Shown in pieces: positions 1 to 6,389 of a stretch of DNA of 10,327 bases. Source of the DNA: Chloroflexota bacterium (lineage in GTDB: Bacteria > Chloroflexota > Anaerolineae > Fen-1058); NCBI GenBank assembly GCA_016219235.1, contig JACRBO010000161.1, forward strand, positions 1 to 10,327, given 5' to 3'. Under the pieces are notes generated by a model, which was not told the DNA's origin, searched no databases, and worked only from the letters and a program-made list of their open reading frames with translations. Positions within the stretch are counted from its first letter, which is position 1. Each line of letters opens with the position of its first letter. The translations under genes were made by a program, and so were the position numbers.

Positions 1-1680
1 CCGCATCGAATCCGTGATCTTGTCCGCGTACATGATAACCTTGCCGTGCAAGTGACGGGCCGCACGACCGATGGTCTGAATCAATGAAGTGTCGCTGCGC
101 AGGAAGCCTTCCTTGTCCGCATCCAGAATCGCCACCAGCGACACTTCCGGCAGGTCCAGCCCTTCACGCAAGAGGTTGATGCCGACGACCACATCGTAGG
201 CGCCCAATCGCAGATCGCGCAGAATCTCGATGCGCTCGAACGTCTCCACCTCGCTGTGCAAATAATGCACCTTGATGTTGAGTTCTTTTAGATAGTCGGC
301 CAAATCTTCGGCCATGCGCTTGGTCAGCGTCGTCACCAGCACGCGCTCGCCAATCTCGACGCGACGCCGAATCTGCCCGATCAAGTCATCCACCTGGCCC
401 TTTACGGGTTTGATCTCCACTTCGGGATCAATCAGGCCCGTCGGGCGGATGATCTGCTGCACGATCTGCTGCGAGTGTTCCAGTTCGTAGGCGGCGGGCG
501 TCGCAGTCGTGAAGATCACCTGGCGAATGCGCTGCTCGAACTCTTCAAACATCAGCGGGCGATTGTCGATGGCGCTGGGCAAGCGGAAGCCATATTTGAC
601 CAGCTCTTCCTTGCGGCTGCGATCGCCGTGATGCATGCCGCGCACCTGCGGCAGTGTCATGTGGCTCTCGTCCATCACAAGCAGAAAATCATCGGGGAAA
701 TAATCGACCAGCGTCCACGGGGGTTCGCCCGCCGCTCGGCCGTCGAAGTGCCGCGAGTAGTTTTCGATGCCGGAACAGTAGCCCACTTCGCGCAACATTT
801 CCAGATCGTATTTGGTGCGCTGTTCGATGCGCTGCGCCTCAAGGAACATATCGTGGGCCTTGAAGAACGCCAACCGCTCAGCCAACTCGCTCTCGATCTC
901 AGCCTGTGCGCGTTGCATCTTCTCTTCCGACGTGATGAATTGCTTGGCCGGATAAATCTCCACGCCCGCGTGTTCGGCCAGAATCTCGCCCGTCAAGGGT
1001 TGAATCTCGGTAAGCCGCTCCACCGTGTCGCCCCAGAACTCAATGCGATACGCCGTCTCGGCATAAGCCGGCTGCACTTCCAGCGTATCGCCGCGCACGC
1101 GAAACTTGCCGCGCCCGAACGCGATGTCGTTGCGCTCGTACTGTAAATCAACGAGATGCCGCAGCAGCAGATCACGGCGGCGCGTTTCGCCCGTTGTCAG
1201 TTTGATGACGACCTTGCCCCAGTCCTGCGGATTGCCGATGCCGTAGATGCACGACACCGATGCCACGATGATGACATCGCGGCGCGAGAACAACGACGAC
1301 GTGGCGGCCAACCGCAGCCGATCGAGTTCCTCGTTGATCGCGGTATCCTTCTCGATGAAGGTGTCCGTCCGCGCGATGTAGGCTTCGGGTTGGTAGTAGT
1401 CGTAATACGACACAAAGTAGTTGACCGCATTCTTCGGAAAGAATTCTTTGAACTCCGAATACAACTGCGCCGCCAGCGTCTTGTTGTGCGCCATGATGAG
1501 CGTGGGCTTCTGCGTGCGCTGAATCACCTGGGCGATGGTGTAGGTCTTGCCCGTGCCCGTCGCGCCCAGCAGCGTCTGAAACCGATCGCCGCGCTTCAGG
1601 CCGTCCACCAATTCTTCGATAGCCTGGGGCTGATCGCCCATCGGTTGAAAATCGGATACCAATTCAAATCTTTGAGTCAT
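1..1680 (-). CDS. uvrB: UvrABC excinuclease subunit B (3' end outside window)
   Basis: UvrB is the DNA-damage-verifying helicase-like subunit of nucleotide excision repair. It is loaded by UvrA and then recruits the nuclease UvrC. The minus-strand frame is open from an ATG at 1680 to the left edge, giving 560 residues of a protein that is usually about 660-680 long. Visible features in order are Walker A GATGTGKT (residues 39-46), the Tyr-rich beta-hairpin [10 protein letters not shown] (about 92-101) that clamps the strand, the DESH Walker B motif (337-340), and helicase motif [10 protein letters not shown] (535-542). The missing part should hold the C-terminal UVR domain that contacts UvrC. 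The start is supported by the sequence CGAGGGATA just before ATG, with GAGGG as Shine-Dalgarno. The gene lies 54 nt behind the lipoprotein gene and could be read through from it. Family identity is essentially certain; the C-terminus cannot be judged. Confidence 0.97.
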   Translation of the reverse strand, partial: MTQRFELVSDFQPMGDQPQAIEELVDGLKRGDRFQTLLGATGTGKTYTIAQVIQRTQKPTLIMAHNKTLAAQLYSEFKEFFPKNAVNYFVSYYDYYQPEAYIARTDTFIEKDTAINEELDRLRLAATSSLFSRRDVIIVASVSCIYGIGNPQDWGKVVIKLTTGETRRRDLLLRHLVDLQYERNDIAFGRGKFRVRGDTLEVQPAYAETAYRIEFWGDTVERLTEIQPLTGEILAEHAGVEIYPAKQFITSEEKMQRAQAEIESELAERLAFFKAHDMFLEAQRIEQRTKYDLEMLREVGYCSGIENYSRHFDGRAAGEPPWTLVDYFPDDFLLVMDESHMTLPQVRGMHHGDRSRKEELVKYGFRLPSAIDNRPLMFEEFEQRIRQVIFTTATPAAYELEHSQQIVQQIIRPTGLIDPEVEIKPVKGQVDDLIGQIRRRVEIGERVLVTTLTKRMAEDLADYLKELNIKVHYLHSEVETFERIEILRDLRLGAYDVVVGINLLREGLDLPEVSLVAILDADKEGFLRSDTSLIQTIGRAARHLHGKVIMYADKITDSMR

Positions 1681-1700
1681 TATCCCTCGAAGGTGAACCA

Positions 1701-1726
1701 TCAGAATGCGTGCGACTGAATTCTGA
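1701..1726 (-). other. Weak inverted repeat between lipoprotein gene and uvrB
   Basis: TCAGAAT at 1701-1707 and ATTCTGA at 1720-1726 are exact inverted copies separated by 12 nt. They lie in the 54-nt gap between the lipoprotein stop and the uvrB start. There is no T-tract after either arm, so this is at best a weak terminator or attenuator, and it may be chance. Confidence 0.25.
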
Positions 1727-1734
1727 CGGATTCG

Positions 1735-2559
1735 CTATGACTGACCGGCCGGGGTAGGCGTCCAGAACGGGAACGGAAAGTTAAACGTGGGGAACGGCGT
1801 CGCCATCTTGGCCAGGCAGCCGTCGGGGCTGCACGTCATGACCACATTCACGTATTCAAAGTAGTTGTTGACAAAGTCTTCCTCGCCAATGTCGCCGCGC
1901 GCCAACTTCTCGGCCGAAGATCGTCGCAGCCGCGCCGTGATGTCGGTGTTGCCCGTCATATTCACACCCGCCACGAAGGCACTGTAAATAGGCGGATCGA
2001 TTGCCAGGAAATAACGGCCGATCACGCGCTGCGCGGCCCGGAACATATCCAGGTAACCGGGCTGCCAGCGCAGCGGGCTGTCATACTGGATCATCAACGC
2101 GACTTCGCGATCACCCGCATCGAACGTAAACCAATAGACATTGGGTTTACGCACACCCGCCTCGATCAACGCTTGATTCAAGATCGCGGGCGCAGCCGAT
2201 CGCGCGATCGTGCGATCGCGCGCGATCACTCCCGACGGGCTGCCGGGCCGTCGGGTGGCCGCCGATCCGATCGGTTGGTTGACGGCCGCCGCTCGCGTTG
2301 TCGGTATCGCCGTCGGTTCGCTCAGCACTTCCGCCACGCCAATCGTCGCCGGAAACAGATCGGTAGCGGTCGGGCGCGGTGTGCGCGTGGGCGTGACCGT
2401 GCGCGTCGGCCCGAAGTCGGGGAATGGCCGCACGGTTGAAGTGGGCGCAATCGAGCGCGGCGTGGCCGTCGGGGCCGCACACGCCGACAACACACTGGCT
2501 AGCAGCCACACACACAAGAAAAATCGCAGGGGCATCGTACGCAGTCGATGAGTAAGCAT
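1735..2559 (-). CDS. Putative lipoprotein with Thr/Pro-rich tether, function unknown
   Basis: No family is recognised. From the ATG at 2559 the protein has 274 residues. It begins with a lipoprotein signal peptide: basic MLTHRLRTMPLR, a hydrophobic stretch FFLCVWLLASV, then the lipobox LSAC with the lipidated Cys at residue 27. A low-complexity segment rich in Thr, Pro and Arg follows (about 28-75, with TPTRTPRPTATD), typical of an extracytoplasmic tether. After a second linker comes a probable folded domain (about 115-255) that contains a CSPDGC pair of cysteines. The end is unusual, FPTFNFPFPFWTPTP. The frame stays open upstream to an ATG at 2637, but that extension is not signal-like and runs through the promoter. 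A TATAAT box 6 nt before the chosen ATG supports this start; the ATG at 2535 is an alternative. The protein is likely anchored outside the cell membrane. Its role is unknown. Confidence 0.8.
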   Translation of the reverse strand: MLTHRLRTMPLRFFLCVWLLASVLSACAAPTATPRSIAPTSTVRPFPDFGPTRTVTPTRTPRPTATDLFPATIGVAEVLSEPTAIPTTRAAAVNQPIGSAATRRPGSPSGVIARDRTIARSAAPAILNQALIEAGVRKPNVYWFTFDAGDREVALMIQYDSPLRWQPGYLDMFRAAQRVIGRYFLAIDPPIYSAFVAGVNMTGNTDITARLRRSSAEKLARGDIGEEDFVNNYFEYVNVVMTCSPDGCLAKMATPFPTFNFPFPFWTPTPAGQS

Positions 2560-2565
2560 TTGAGA

Positions 2566-2571
2566 ATTATA
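2566..2571 (-). promoter_or_regulatory. TATAAT -10 box placing transcription start at the lipoprotein ATG
   Basis: The minus strand reads TATAAT, a perfect -10 consensus, followed by TCTCAA and then the ATG whose first base is 2559. Initiation seven bases past the box would fall on the A of this ATG, giving a leaderless transcript. The -35 region about 17-18 bp upstream (GGAAAA or CGGAAA) is poor. No Shine-Dalgarno is seen before this ATG, which agrees with leaderless translation. Confidence 0.5.
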
Positions 2572-2613
2572 CCGCACATCGCGGTAGATTTTCCGGGAAG
2601 GAGGGCGCGGCGA

Positions 2614-2642
2614 TTGACGAATTCGGTCATTCGGCATACACT
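2614..2642 (+). promoter_or_regulatory. Sigma-70-type promoter for the zinc-ribbon membrane protein gene
   Basis: TTGACG (2614-2619, five of six bases of the -35 consensus) is separated by exactly 17 bp from TACACT (2637-2642, four of six of the -10). It faces the gene starting at 2696 and would give a leader of about 45 nt. It sits back to back with the lipoprotein promoter, so 2560-2695 is a divergent control region. Confidence 0.6.
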
Positions 2643-2695
2643 ACGCGGGGAGCAGGCAGTGCTTGATAGCGGCACGTACGTCGACGGGGGAGACT

Positions 2696-3265
2696 ATGGC
2701 CCAGTGGATCGAACTTGTTTGCCCAGCTTGCAGTGAAACCATCAGGGTTCCCGGCCAGCGACCCATTCTGGCCTGTAGTCACTGCGGCGCTGAACTGGTG
2801 ATACGGCAATCCGGCGAGGTCATTTCGCTGTCGCCCGTGGTTGAGGCGCTGCGTAAACTTGAAGTCGAAGCATCGTGGCCGGGCAGTTTGACGAGTGCTC
2901 ACGCTCGCGCCGAGATTCTAGACTTGCTCTCCGAGATCGATCAACTCTGGCTGGAGCGCCGCCAGGATCTATATTTCGCGCTGCGCCTGACAGCCGTTGC
3001 CAGTCTGGGTTTGTTGTTGGCCATAGTCGTCGATGTCGACTGGCTGCGGTTGTTGGCCTTGCTCGTCGTGGCGGCCTGCCTGCCCGGCTTTCTGGGGCTG
3101 TACGATTACTTCATCGGCAAGCCCAAAGAGGCCAGGCGGCAGCGGCTGGAACAAGCGCTGAGCGCCGTGTGGTCAACGTTGGACCCGGCCATTGGCAGCG
3201 CTGATCTCCAACCATCGCAGCAGCCAGCATCAATATCAACCCAGTTGGACAGCCTGCATGAGTGA
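2696..3265 (+). CDS. Zinc-ribbon protein with two transmembrane helices, function unknown
   Basis: The protein has 189 residues from the ATG at 2696. This start is chosen because GGGGGAGA precedes it at ribosome-binding distance and because the zinc ribbon then lies at the N-terminus; an in-frame ATG at 2663 has no such site. Cys9-x2-Cys12 and Cys27-x2-Cys30 form a rubredoxin-like zinc knuckle. A charged helical region follows (about 46-90, with RRQ before the membrane), then two hydrophobic segments (about 94-112 and 116-138) joined by a short DVDW turn. A basic stretch GKPKEARRQR comes next, then a polar Gln/Ser-rich tail. Inference: an inner-membrane protein with both ends in the cytoplasm, where the basic flank should stay. 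It is the only plus-strand gene in the window and has its own promoter. No enzymatic motif is visible, so only the architecture is annotated. Confidence 0.8.
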   Translation: MAQWIELVCPACSETIRVPGQRPILACSHCGAELVIRQSGEVISLSPVVEALRKLEVEASWPGSLTSAHARAEILDLLSEIDQLWLERRQDLYFALRLTAVASLGLLLAIVVDVDWLRLLALLVVAACLPGFLGLYDYFIGKPKEARRQRLEQALSAVWSTLDPAIGSADLQPSQQPASISTQLDSLHE

Positions 3266-3305
3266 TACGTACGTTGCTTTTTCAAGGAGAGGCTGGGCTA
3301 AACAG

Positions 3306-3341
3306 CGCGGCCCGCTCCGGCAGAGACTCGATCGGGCCGTG
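3306..3341. other. GC-rich hairpin in the convergent intergenic region
   Basis: CGCGGCCCG (3306-3314) pairs with CGGGCCGTG (3333-3341) over nine positions with one G-T wobble, around an 18-nt loop. It lies in the 99-nt gap between two converging genes, where a bidirectional terminator is expected. Neither strand has a clear T-tract after it, so intrinsic termination is uncertain. Confidence 0.35.
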
Positions 3342-3364
3342 GGATTTACCAGAATCTTGCCGCG

Positions 3365-4231
3365 TTACGCCGCGACCTTCGTCGTCACATACTGCTCGCT
3401 CAACTCCCACAATCGTTTCTGCGCCGCCACATCATACGACGCTGCATTTGATTTCGCCGCCTTGCTGTCGGCAAAGTACCGACCGCTGACACCATCAACT
3501 TCCGGTGACGAAGCCAGATATACGCTCGTCGCTGCACCCTGCTCTGGTCGCTTGGCGCCGATCTTCTGAATCACTTTCATACCGAAGTTGATCAGCCCGC
3601 CGTTATTAAGACCAAAGCCCGTCGCCACAAAGCCGGGATGCAGCACATTGGCAGTCACTTTCGTTCCTTCTAGTCGTCGTGCCAGTTCGTAGGTAAACAT
3701 CACATTCGCCAACTTCGATTGGCCGTAGGCCAGCCAGCTGTTGTAGCCCGTTCTTAATTCAACGTCCTCAAAACGAATGCCCCGAATAGGGCGATGTGCG
3801 TCCGACGACACGTTGACGATGCGCGCAGCGCCACTCGCTGTCAGCACGTCCAATAGTTGATCCATCAACACAAAGTAATTCAGATGATTCAACGCCCACG
3901 TCATCTCTTGCCCGTCGGCGTTCGTCTCGCGATTGGCAAAGTACGCGCCCGCATTGTTGAGCAGCACGTCCAGCCGATCGTACTGGCGCTTGAACTCGTC
4001 AGCCACGCGCCGCACTTCTGCCTGGCGCGACAAATCCGCTACCAGAAATTCGACTTTGGTATTGCTCGTCGCCGCTTTGATCTGATTCGCCGCATCCGCA
4101 CACTTCTGCGGATTGCGCCCCACCCCGACAATCGTTGCGTCCTTCGCAGCCAACATCTTAGCCGCCTCCAGCCCGATGCCGTTGGTCGCGCCAGTTACCA
4201 TCACTACTTTGTTCTGCATCTCATTACTCAT
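3365..4231 (-). CDS. Short-chain dehydrogenase/reductase (classical SDR, retinol-dehydrogenase-like)
   Basis: A 288-residue NAD(P)-dependent oxidoreductase with a complete classical SDR set. The cofactor motif is TGATNGIG (residues 13-20). R39, just after the second strand (GVGRN), favours NADP(H). Other elements are D66 of the ADL motif, NNAG (92-95), the tetrad residue N115, the catalytic Ser in VNVSS (142-143), Y169 and K173 of YGQSK, and HPGFVATGFG after strand 6. This pattern resembles the retinol dehydrogenase/WWOX-like and light-dependent protochlorophyllide reductase-like branch often seen in bacteria, but the substrate cannot be read from sequence. The start at 4231 is preceded by CGAGG. 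It lies 77 nt downstream of the atypical SDR gene on the same strand, so the two probably form one transcription unit under the MerR-type promoter at 5299-5329. Confidence 0.92.
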   Translation of the reverse strand: MSNEMQNKVVMVTGATNGIGLEAAKMLAAKDATIVGVGRNPQKCADAANQIKAATSNTKVEFLVADLSRQAEVRRVADEFKRQYDRLDVLLNNAGAYFANRETNADGQEMTWALNHLNYFVLMDQLLDVLTASGAARIVNVSSDAHRPIRGIRFEDVELRTGYNSWLAYGQSKLANVMFTYELARRLEGTKVTANVLHPGFVATGFGLNNGGLINFGMKVIQKIGAKRPEQGAATSVYLASSPEVDGVSGRYFADSKAAKSNAASYDVAAQKRLWELSEQYVTTKVAA

Positions 4232-4308
4232 CTCAGCCTCGATTGATCAAGAGTGAAACTCTTCAGCAGTTGTACCACGCTCGCGGCGCTGCCGCCACCG
4301 ATGCGCCA

Positions 4309-5268
4309 CTATGCCCTCGCGTGTTTGGAGTTGGCCTTATACCACGCCACCGTCGCTTTGATACCTTCGTGATAGGGTGTGGCTTTGAGGCCGAACGTCC
4401 TGATGAACAGGCTGCCGTCCACGACAAAATCCTGCTCGAACTCATACAGCATCTCGACCATCTCGCGCGCCGCCGGCACGAACAACCCGCCGATCGACAA
4501 CATCAACTTGCCCATCGAGTTCATTTTCGCGGGCTGCCCCAATTCCTCAAAGATCAGTTTGATGAAGTGCCGGGTCGTCGTGACCGGGGCATTGGGCACA
4601 TGCCACGCCTTGCCTAATGCCTCATCGCATTCGCCCAGGATCACCAACGCCTTGCCGACATCGTCGATATAGGTAAACGAATGCTTCGCATCCAGGTTGC
4701 CCGCCACGCTGGCGGCCTTGCCCTGCAGCGCAAACCCAAAGACGCGCTCACCCGCCGCCGATTCCCGTACACCCGGCCCGTAGAAGTCTGACGCCCGCGC
4801 AATCGTCGCGCGCACTTTGCCGGATTCATGCGCAGCCAGCACGTCCTTCGCCATCCGCGCGCGGAGACTGCCTTTCTTGTTGTGCGCGTTGTAGGGCATG
4901 TCCTCGCGAATCAGTTGGCCATTTGTGTCACCGTACAAATAGACGTTGTCCATCACGATGTACTTCGCACTGACCACAGCCGCCGCTTCCAATGTATTGG
5001 CTTGCAGCGTCGGGAACTGCTCCACCCATTCGTGATACGCGGGATTCGTGCACTGATAAACGTGCGTCGCACCGGTCGCCACTTCCTTCGCCAGCGCTGC
5101 GTCGAAGACATCACCCGCAACTACTGTGACACTATCGGGCACACCGGCTGGCTGCTTCCCGCTGCGATTGATCATCTTCACCACTTTACCGCGCTTCACC
5201 AACTCGCGCGCTGTCGCCTGCCCCACCGGACCCGTTCCAAAAATAACGTGCAACTCTTGGTCAGCCAT
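4309..5268 (-). CDS. Atypical extended SDR / NAD-dependent epimerase-dehydratase family protein
   Basis: A 319-residue Rossmann-fold protein. The nucleotide-binding motif GTGPVGQATA (residues 11-20) sits at the N-terminus, with R35 after strand 2, D53 in AGDVFD, the NAD-epimerase landmark DNVYLYG (107-113), and RASDFYGPGV (158-167). This fits the NAD-dependent epimerase/dehydratase family. The usual catalytic YxxxK is not apparent: the helix that should carry it reads LRARMAKDVLAAH, with K141 present but Ala at the Tyr position. Y110 or Y112 could contribute, or the protein may only bind the dinucleotide. The C-terminal part (about 200-319) is the variable substrate domain. The ATG at 5268 follows GGAGACGAGACA, an acceptable ribosome-binding site. 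It is the first gene after the MerR terminator and promoter and is followed by the classical SDR. The substrate is unknown; reduction or isomerisation of a small carbonyl or sugar compound is only inference. Confidence 0.88.
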   Translation of the reverse strand: MADQELHVIFGTGPVGQATARELVKRGKVVKMINRSGKQPAGVPDSVTVVAGDVFDAALAKEVATGATHVYQCTNPAYHEWVEQFPTLQANTLEAAAVVSAKYIVMDNVYLYGDTNGQLIREDMPYNAHNKKGSLRARMAKDVLAAHESGKVRATIARASDFYGPGVRESAAGERVFGFALQGKAASVAGNLDAKHSFTYIDDVGKALVILGECDEALGKAWHVPNAPVTTTRHFIKLIFEELGQPAKMNSMGKLMLSIGGLFVPAAREMVEMLYEFEQDFVVDGSLFIRTFGLKATPYHEGIKATVAWYKANSKHARA

Positions 5269-5298
5269 TGTCTCGTCTCCAGTTGAGTTTCTACGCTA

Positions 5299-5329
5299 CT
5301 TGTACACCCTCTCGCAGGGAGAGAGTCAA
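5299..5329 (-). promoter_or_regulatory. Candidate MerR-type promoter/operator ahead of the oxidoreductase genes
   Basis: On the minus strand TTGACT (5324-5329) is followed by a 19-bp spacer and then TACAAG (5299-5304). The spacer opens with the dyad CTCTC-CCTGC-GAGAG (5309-5323), which extends to a 21-bp imperfect dyad over 5306-5326. MerR-family activators are known to bind a dyad inside an overlong 19-bp spacer and untwist it, and the Tn21/Tn501 mer promoter also has the dyad directly behind a TTGACT box. A MerR-family gene lies immediately upstream. A conventional reading with a 17-bp spacer and TGTACA (5301-5306) as -10 is possible but matches less well. Confidence 0.6.
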
Positions 5330-5334
5330 GGGGC

Positions 5335-5373
5335 AAAAAAAGACCTGTCAGGTTTTGAAAACCTGACAGGTCT
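5335..5373 (-). terminator. Intrinsic terminator of the MerR-family gene
   Basis: Arms 5341-5356 and 5358-5373 are perfect 16-bp inverted copies around a single base, so in RNA the inner pairs open into a small loop. On the minus strand the hairpin is followed by seven T (5335-5341) and begins 16 nt after the MerR stop codon. Each arm contains ACCTGTCAGG/CCTGACAGGT. The T-tract is on the minus side only; on the plus strand the hairpin would not terminate efficiently. Confidence 0.88.
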
Positions 5374-5389
5374 ACACGCTGGCGCAGGA

Positions 5390-6235
5390 CTACAGCGGTA
5401 CGATCGGCACCTGCATCTCAACCGTGATGTCGGCAAATTGCGCCGTTTCAACTTCCAGTTCGCGCCAGAACAAATGCAATTCGCGGTACGGGCCGTTCGA
5501 GGCGTAGCCGTGTTGCCCGATCCACGTGTACAACGCCGCCATCGCCTGGCCCACATCCCACATATCGCCGCGATGAATGACCGTCGCCATCGTTTCGACG
5601 GCCGGCAGTTCGCGCACGATGACGCGCCCGTTGTCAGGCCAATCGGTCGCCGCCGAATCGATCGGGATAGCCGCCTCCATGTCAATGTCCTGTTCAACGT
5701 ATTCGGAGTTGTGATAGATCGCCATTTCCGGTTCGAGGGCGCGGACGGCATGATCGTTTAGCCAACGATAGATGTCTTCGTACAAGTGACAGCGGACGCC
5801 GACCATGTCACTTAGCGTGGGCACCACCCCGCGCGCCGATAGGATCGACTGCGCCTCGACGGCTTTGATCACGACCTCGTATTGCGGCGATGCGCTTTCA
5901 CGTTCGATCTGGTTGAGACGCGCGGCCACGCGCCGCATCTGCGCCTGCATCTCCTGCATCTGCGTATTGATCTCGGCCTGCTTCAACATCAACATGCCGC
6001 GCAGTTGCTCGGCGGGCAGATCGCGCTTGAGCAAATCGCCGATCTGCTCCAACGATAAACCCAGGTCTTTCAGCGCGAGAATGCGATTAAGGCGTGGCAA
6101 TTGCTCAAGCGCGTAGAAGCGATAGCCCGTGAACTTGTCGATCTGCGCGGGCCGCAGCAAACCCAACTCGTCGTACAGCCGCAGCGTCCGAATAGACACC
6201 TGCCCCAGTTGTGAGAAGTCGCCGATCTTGAACAT
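5390..6235 (-). CDS. MerR-family transcriptional regulator with GyrI-like effector domain (BmrR-like)
   Basis: A 281-residue regulator. Residues 1-72 form the MerR winged helix: KIGDFSQL, then VSIRTLRLYDELGLL (13-27), then GYRFY (37-41). A Gln/Met-rich coiled coil (about 73-112), as used for dimerisation, follows. Residues 118-281 match the GyrI-like/AraC effector-binding fold, with DIDMEAAIPI (183-192) as the typical D-x-E-x-x-x-P-type strand and GPYREL near the end. This is the BmrR-type layout, whose relatives bind lipophilic or cationic drugs. The ATG at 6235 is chosen because AGGTGG lies at the right distance; a GTG three codons upstream (6244) overlaps that site. No metal-binding cysteines are present, so it is not a metal sensor. 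Gene order (regulator, terminator, dyad-containing promoter, two oxidoreductases) suggests that it activates the downstream genes; the inducer is unknown. Confidence 0.93.
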   Translation of the reverse strand: MFKIGDFSQLGQVSIRTLRLYDELGLLRPAQIDKFTGYRFYALEQLPRLNRILALKDLGLSLEQIGDLLKRDLPAEQLRGMLMLKQAEINTQMQEMQAQMRRVAARLNQIERESASPQYEVVIKAVEAQSILSARGVVPTLSDMVGVRCHLYEDIYRWLNDHAVRALEPEMAIYHNSEYVEQDIDMEAAIPIDSAATDWPDNGRVIVRELPAVETMATVIHRGDMWDVGQAMAALYTWIGQHGYASNGPYRELHLFWRELEVETAQFADITVEMQVPIVPL

Positions 6236-6313
6236 GCCTGCCACCTACAACTTGCGAAAGCGCCCCGTCAATTTCGCAATCGACGAGGCACTTCACTACT
6301 GACTGACAGAGTT

Positions 6314-6381
6314 GGACACAGATTTCGCAGATGACCACAGATATTCAGGAGAATCTGTGCAAGCTGTATTTATCTGTGTCC
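6314..6381. repeat. CACAGAT heptamer array with nested inverted repeats
   Basis: CACAGAT-like heptamers occur at 6317-6323, 6326-6332 (CGCAGAT) and 6336-6342. Inverted copies, ATCTGTG, lie at 6353-6359 and 6372-6378. The outermost arms GGACACAGAT (6314-6323) and ATCTGTGTCC (6372-6381) are exact inverted copies. The inner pair can fold into a hairpin with a bulge and an AGGA loop (6336-6359). The element fills the gap between the aldolase stop and the MerR start. It could be a dispersed palindromic repeat, a weak terminator for the aldolase, or part of the MerR control region. No clear T-tract is seen. Confidence 0.6.
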
Positions 6382-6389
6382 GAAGATTC

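Noticed and set aside
475..1719. Long plus-strand open frames of 223 and 187 codons
   Set aside because: They lie opposite the uvrB frame, which has every family motif in order. Their translations are His/Arg/Ala-rich and resemble no family.
2147..2551. Three further open frames across the Thr/Pro-rich lipoprotein region
   Set aside because: They result from the repetitive high-GC sequence and have Arg/Gly-rich low-complexity translations. The lipoprotein frame has a signal peptide and lipobox.
2560..2637. Upstream extension of the lipoprotein to the ATG at 2637
   Set aside because: It would place 26 non-hydrophobic residues before the signal peptide and would run through the TATAAT box and the opposing promoter.
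4249..4263. AAGAGT-GAA-ACTCTT hairpin upstream of the classical SDR gene
   Set aside because: It has only six base pairs and no T-tract; it may be chance and gives no clear function.
6105..6338. Minus-strand frame of 77 codons across the MerR start
   Set aside because: It overlaps the start of the MerR-family gene in another frame and has no recognisable domain or ribosome-binding site.
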